Source: Candidatus Latescibacterota bacterium
GTDB lineage: Bacteria; JAAXHH01
Length of the DNA stretch: 64,000 nucleotides
Assembly (NCBI GenBank): GCA_012270975.1
Contig: JAAXHH010000074.1
Location: forward strand, 1 to 64,000
Reading direction: 5' to 3'
The translations under genes were made by a program, and so were the position numbers. Numbering within the stretch: the first letter of the stretch is position 1; each line of letters starts with the position of its first letter. A model generated the notes under the pieces. It was given only the letters and a program-made list of their open reading frames with translations. It did not search any database and was not told the origin of the DNA. Shown here in pieces: positions 60,498 through 64,000 of the stretch.

Positions 60498-62183
60498 ATG
60501 AGTCCGTTCATGAAACCAACATGGAGGTTTCTGGTCTCCGCGTCCCTGGCGGTAATGACCTTCCTGCCTGAAGAACGGGCTGCCCAGGATCCCGACTACT
60601 CGATAGACGCGCTGATCGACCGGGAGGCGGCAGACATCGATCCAGAGGACATCGCGCTGCTGGTTTCGCTGCGGCGCGACCCACTGGATATCAACCGGGC
60701 AGGCCGTACCGAGCTGGAACAACTTCCGTGGATCACGCCAGGCCTTGCCGGAGCCGTCGTCGCCTGGCGGGAAAGATACGGCCCCTTCGGAAGCACCCGA
60801 GAACTCACGCGGGTTCCGGGATTCACGGTGGCCCTCGTTTCCCGAATCAGTCCCTTTGTTCAAGCGGCAGGCGGTCGCTCTTTTCAAACCACAGGACGCT
60901 GGCGCGTGGTCCGAAGCCGCACCGATCGTCCGGACGCGGAGGGAAACGGCACACTCGGTCTGCAAGGTGACATTGGACTGGGAAGCAGATTCAAGTTGGG
61001 GGGACGCGGTGAGCGACGGGATCGAGGAGGTGAAACCAGGTGGCGATCGGGATACCTGGAAATGGATCGAGTGGATGCTTCCCGCAGGCTGATCCTGGGC
61101 TATTACGAAATGGACTTCGGCCAGGGATTGGTGTGGCGCAGCCATTCGATCCGGCCTTCAACGGCCAGTCTCAGCGCGTCGGTGAAACGCCGCGTCCGGG
61201 GACTGAGACCCGTGCGGACGACCTACGCATCGGGCACACGACGCGGCATGGCCCTGCAGATAAAACGGCGTGGGTTTTCCCTGACGGGAGTACTCTCGAG
61301 GGCCCAATCGGGCAATTGGGTATCAGGAGGCCGCCTGGACTGGAAGCGAAATAGCGGACTGATTGGGATTTCGGCTCTTCAGTCGGAAGGTCGCCTGCGC
61401 GTTGGCGCGGACCTGGACTTACTCTACGGCGGCACGAACCTCTTCGGCGAAATGGCCATCGACGATGAGGGTTACCAGACCGTTCAGGGCGGCATGGTCT
61501 GGAGCATGGAGGGCGTGGAAGGCGGCCTGACATTTCACCGTCAACCGGATGCCAGGTTGATCGAAGAGTCTGAGCGGTCCTGGCAAAGCCTGCTCCTGCG
61601 CTGGCGGCCGGATCGCCGGACCACGCTTCAATTGAGCGTCGAACCCCGTTTGACCTACCTGGAACTCTACCGGCGCAGCACCTTTCGTTTTCGCCGCAGA
61701 ATGAACGGTGGGCTCATGTTCTCGGGAGTGTGGCGCCGTGAAATGGATGAGCAGCGGGCAACCGGAACTGCCCTGCAGGACACCTGGCAGGGTCAGGTGT
61801 CCTGGCGGTTGCCTGCCCGGGTCCGGTGGCGGGCTCGCTACGAGCGACGCGTACTATCGGGACTCAAGCCCATACACGACCTGCGCCTGTACATGCGGTA
61901 CCGGTCCAGGGACCGCGTCAGCCTGTCCGCGCAGTGGGAATACATGCTGTCGGGGTTTCCCGCGTCGGAGGACACGCGGGCCGGATTTTCCGGTCCGGAG
62001 GACACGACTTCCCTGTTCAGGTCCAACTACCGCGAAAGGTGGGTTATCCTGCTGTACGGGACTGTCGGATCGGGCGTTTCCACGCTGGCGCGATACACAC
62101 GAACCCGGCAGACCCGTTACGATCAGCTCAAGTTTCCCCTGGTCGAAACACGCTGGATTCTGCAGTTGAACGCACGGTGGTGA
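60498..62183 (+). CDS. Exported HhH-domain and beta-barrel-like protein
   Basis: A 561-residue protein with an N-terminal signal (about 8-28). Residues 60-120 contain two helix-hairpin-helix units like those of ComEA (DINRAGRTELEQLPWI and STRELTRVPGF), usually DNA binding. From about 150 to the end the protein is rich in alternating beta strands with many aromatic residues and ends LQLNARW, a barrel-type C-terminus, so it may be an outer-membrane beta-barrel with a periplasmic HhH domain. Such fusions are known in Bacteroidota and relatives but are uncharacterised to my knowledge. A DNA uptake or surface role is inferred. It begins one base after the PorV-like gene. Confidence 0.75.
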   Translation: MSPFMKPTWRFLVSASLAVMTFLPEERAAQDPDYSIDALIDREAADIDPEDIALLVSLRRDPLDINRAGRTELEQLPWITPGLAGAVVAWRERYGPFGSTRELTRVPGFTVALVSRISPFVQAAGGRSFQTTGRWRVVRSRTDRPDAEGNGTLGLQGDIGLGSRFKLGGRGERRDRGGETRWRSGYLEMDRVDASRRLILGYYEMDFGQGLVWRSHSIRPSTASLSASVKRRVRGLRPVRTTYASGTRRGMALQIKRRGFSLTGVLSRAQSGNWVSGGRLDWKRNSGLIGISALQSEGRLRVGADLDLLYGGTNLFGEMAIDDEGYQTVQGGMVWSMEGVEGGLTFHRQPDARLIEESERSWQSLLLRWRPDRRTTLQLSVEPRLTYLELYRRSTFRFRRRMNGGLMFSGVWRREMDEQRATGTALQDTWQGQVSWRLPARVRWRARYERRVLSGLKPIHDLRLYMRYRSRDRVSLSAQWEYMLSGFPASEDTRAGFSGPEDTTSLFRSNYRERWVILLYGTVGSGVSTLARYTRTRQTRYDQLKFPLVETRWILQLNARW

Positions 62184-62327
62184 TCTGGTTGTGGGAACCG
62201 AATTGGGGAGCCACGTAATGGCTTCTGACGGTAACCGGTCCTGGCTGGTCTGGAGACAGAACTGCTCTCCGTACTTTGATGACAAGCCATAGTTTTCGTT
62301 TGATCTCTCTTCGTCGTGGCACTATAT
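62184..62327. other. Leader region upstream of the cobalamin riboswitch
   Basis: This 144-base stretch follows the HhH gene and should contain the promoter of the riboswitch-controlled transcript. An AT-rich segment at 62285-62335 (TTTTCGTTTGATC ... CTATATTG) could supply -35/-10 elements but I cannot fix a well-spaced pair. Confidence 0.3.
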
Positions 62328-62500
62328 TGATTGGAGCAGGTGAGAAGTTGGGAAGACGGTGCAAATCCGTCGCGGACCCGTCGCTGTGACCGGGGACGAA
62401 CGCCGCATCAAGAGCCCCCGTGCTCGAGCCACTGTTCCAACAGGAATGGGAAGGCGCGGCAAGTAGATCGATCCGGAAGCCAGAAGACCGACCTGCCCAT
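62328..62500 (+). promoter_or_regulatory. Cobalamin (B12) riboswitch aptamer
   Basis: The conserved pieces of a cobalamin aptamer occur in order: a GGTGAGAAGTTGGGAAGACGG start, GGTGCAAATCCGTC, GCGGACCCGTCGCTGTGACCGGG, then AATGGGAAGG, and the B12 box at 62475-62497 (GGAAGCCAGAAGACCGACC). It sits about 290 bases before a BtuB-like gene. Binding of adenosyl- or related cobalamins is expected to switch expression off through the terminator at 62642-62683 (family knowledge plus inference). Confidence 0.93.
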
Positions 62501-62641
62501 AGTTTTCATCGGGACTTCCGTGGACTGAAGTCACCCGGTGTACATGGATAATCGCAAGTATGGCCATCAGGCGTATTCGCCCCGGTTCCTGATCTCCGGA
62601 CGCGGATTCCCGAAGGCTATGCTCCGAGGATGACAAACGGC

Positions 62642-62683
62642 ATCCCCGCATCTGACATCGTTCAGGTGCGGGGATTTTTATTT
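62642..62683 (+). terminator. Intrinsic terminator between riboswitch and btuB
   Basis: A perfect nine-base stem (ATCCCCGCA 62642-62650 with TGCGGGGAT 62667-62675) and 16-base loop is followed by a run of Ts to 62683. Its place between aptamer and gene fits transcriptional attenuation. Confidence 0.85.
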
Positions 62684-62788
62684 GAAAGGAGATCAACCTG
62701 AAACCACACCCTGGGTCCATGTCCTGAAAGACCCATTGTGTATCACCGATATCGAAACCGCGAAACATATACCCGAACAGGAGCCATA

Positions 62789-64000
62789 ATGAAACATCTA
62801 CGATGTAGTTTAATATCAGTGTTCTGTTTTTCCGTTCTTTCCACCACGCCGGGCCTCGCTCAGAACACACAGGAAACGGCGGATCAGGAGCCAAGGTACA
62901 TTCTGGACACCGTAGTTGTAACCGCTGCCAGGGTCGAAACCCCCTTGCGACAGGTCTCGAGTTCGATCGCCGTTATCACCGCCGAAGATATCGAACGCAG
63001 CAGCCGGAACACGGTCGCCGAAGTGTTGCGCGATGTGGGCGGGCTGAGCGTGGCGCAGAACGGGGGGACGGGTAGGAACGCGTCTGTTTTCCTTCGTGGC
63101 GCCGAATCGGCCTACACCCTGTTTCTAATCGACGGCGTCGAAGTAAACGATCCCACGTCACCCGGACGCAGCTACACTCCGGCGCATCTGACCGTTGACC
63201 AGGTAGAGCGGATCGAGGTGCTGTACGGGTCACAGAGCACGCTCTACGGATCGGATGCCATCGCGGGCGTGGTAAACATCATCACCAGGCGGGGGGAAGG
63301 TCCTCCGAAGATCAATGCCTCCATCGAGGGCGGCGCACTGGGTACGTTTCGAAGCCGGGCGGGTTTGAGCGGGGGCACAACAGACTACCGGTATGCGATC
63401 GACGGCTCGTTCCTCAACACGAGGGGTATTTCATCGAACGCCCTGGGGAACATGGAGGAAGATGGATATCGGAATACCACACTGGCCGGACGCTTCGGGG
63501 CGACGCCTGCCGCCGGCGCTTCGATCGATCTCACGGTCCGGTACACGGACGGCCGCGCCGATATCGACAACGGAACCGGCCCCCATGGAGACGATCCCAA
63601 TCGGATAAACACATCCAGGCAGCTGTTCGTCCGGCCCTCCGCGACTCTTGAGCTCTGGTCGCAGCGATGGAAGCAGACGCTGGGATACAGCCTGGTCGAT
63701 CACAGCAGAGAAGACGACAATCCGGTGGACGCCAACCAGGAGACGGCCGCGAATTCCACGTTCGACGCCCGGTTGCACAAAGTGGACTGGCAGCACACGC
63801 TGTTACTGGCCGAGGGGAATACCGTCGTGTTCGGAGCCGAAACCGAATCGGAACAGGGCGAGTCCGAATCGAAGGGACCTTACCCAAGCCGATTCGAACG
63901 GCAGACGGCGAGGATGACGGGCGTCTACCTGCAGGAGTTGTTGCAGTATGGCGACGCGTTGTTCGCCGCCGCGGGAATCCGGGTCGATCACCACGATCGG
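62789..64000 (+). CDS. btuB: TonB-dependent vitamin B12 receptor BtuB-like (3' truncated by window)
   Basis: An open frame from ATG 62789 to the window end (404 codons visible, no stop). AGGAG precedes the ATG. The signal peptide covers about 1-25 (G-L-A before QNTQ). A DTVVVTA TonB-box-like element is followed by the plug domain (about 50-165), with VLRDVGGLSV and YGSDAIAGVVNIITRR being typical. The outer-membrane barrel begins at about 170. The receptor imports cobalamin with TonB energy. Regulation by the upstream riboswitch and terminator supports B12 as the substrate. About a third to half of the protein lies beyond the window. Confidence 0.92.
   Translation, partial: MKHLRCSLISVFCFSVLSTTPGLAQNTQETADQEPRYILDTVVVTAARVETPLRQVSSSIAVITAEDIERSSRNTVAEVLRDVGGLSVAQNGGTGRNASVFLRGAESAYTLFLIDGVEVNDPTSPGRSYTPAHLTVDQVERIEVLYGSQSTLYGSDAIAGVVNIITRRGEGPPKINASIEGGALGTFRSRAGLSGGTTDYRYAIDGSFLNTRGISSNALGNMEEDGYRNTTLAGRFGATPAAGASIDLTVRYTDGRADIDNGTGPHGDDPNRINTSRQLFVRPSATLELWSQRWKQTLGYSLVDHSREDDNPVDANQETAANSTFDARLHKVDWQHTLLLAEGNTVVFGAETESEQGESESKGPYPSRFERQTARMTGVYLQELLQYGDALFAAAGIRVDHHDR

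Overview
This 64 kb window comes from a GC-rich, Gram-negative, diderm bacterium. It carries lipid A genes (lpxB and a kdtA-lpxK fusion), a BtuB-type TonB-dependent receptor under a cobalamin riboswitch, PorV-like and Tsx-like outer-membrane proteins, and many lipoproteins. It is unusually rich in phytanoyl-CoA dioxygenase-like proteins (3), Gfo/Idh/MocA oxidoreductases (4, one interrupted), TIM-barrel amidohydrolases (2) and sugar-isomerase-like proteins (2). That family profile resembles uncultured marine lineages such as Latescibacterota or Poribacteria. This placement is inference from gene content; no rRNA gene is present to test it.

Layout. 0-3.5 kb: the end of an unknown gene and a single-motif PLD-family protein, then a decayed copy of a rhodanese-type sulfurtransferase, a small coiled-coil gene and the intact sulfurtransferase. 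3.5-7.2 kb (minus): guaA followed by a helicase-associated/WYL-like protein. 7.5-9.2 kb (plus): an AT-rich isochorismatase-like hydrolase and dnaN. 9.2-13.5 kb (minus): lipid A/Kdo operon lpxB, DUF374 acyltransferase, kdtA-lpxK fusion. 13.6-17.5 kb (plus): beta-propeller lactonase-like protein, HlyD-type adaptor, AT-rich secreted protein, MacB/LolD-type ATPase without a permease. 17.6-27.4 kb (minus): two tandem family-5 solute-binding proteins, an M23 peptidase, a 1,360-residue Big2/LRR/metalloprotease lipoprotein, a PhyH oxygenase. 27.5-35.4 kb: Fic protein, amidohydrolase, Gfo/Idh, small lipoprotein, DUF1697, YdeI-like, MFS transporter. 35.6-47.7 kb (plus): lipoprotein hydrolase, Gfo/Idh gene broken by an amber codon, DUF4153-like membrane protein, esterase, PhyH, small membrane protein, Tsx-like porin, zinc alcohol dehydrogenase, DUF899, ankyrin protein, 2-hydroxyacid dehydrogenase. 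47.7-50.5 kb (minus): PhyH, amidohydrolase, DUF3500. 50.7-51.8 kb: rmlC-like epimerase and a membrane protein. 51.8-59.2 kb (minus): a six-gene inositol/polyol-type catabolic cluster, preceded by two tRNA-Arg genes. 59.7-64 kb (plus): PorV-like protein, HhH/beta-barrel protein, cobalamin riboswitch and terminator, btuB-like gene running off the edge.

The most unusual points are: (i) short tandem repeats (18-37 bp units) just 3' of at least six plus-strand genes between 35 and 48 kb, two overlapping the stop codon; (ii) a Gfo/Idh gene cut by one in-frame TAG with its C-terminus still readable; (iii) the kdtA-lpxK fusion; (iv) an Nramp-fold transporter lacking the canonical metal ligands inside the inositol-type cluster; (v) a lipoprotein joining Big2 domains, plant-type leucine-rich repeats and an HExxHxxGxxH protease. 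I saw no CRISPR array, integrase or insertion sequence, and no complete known defence system.
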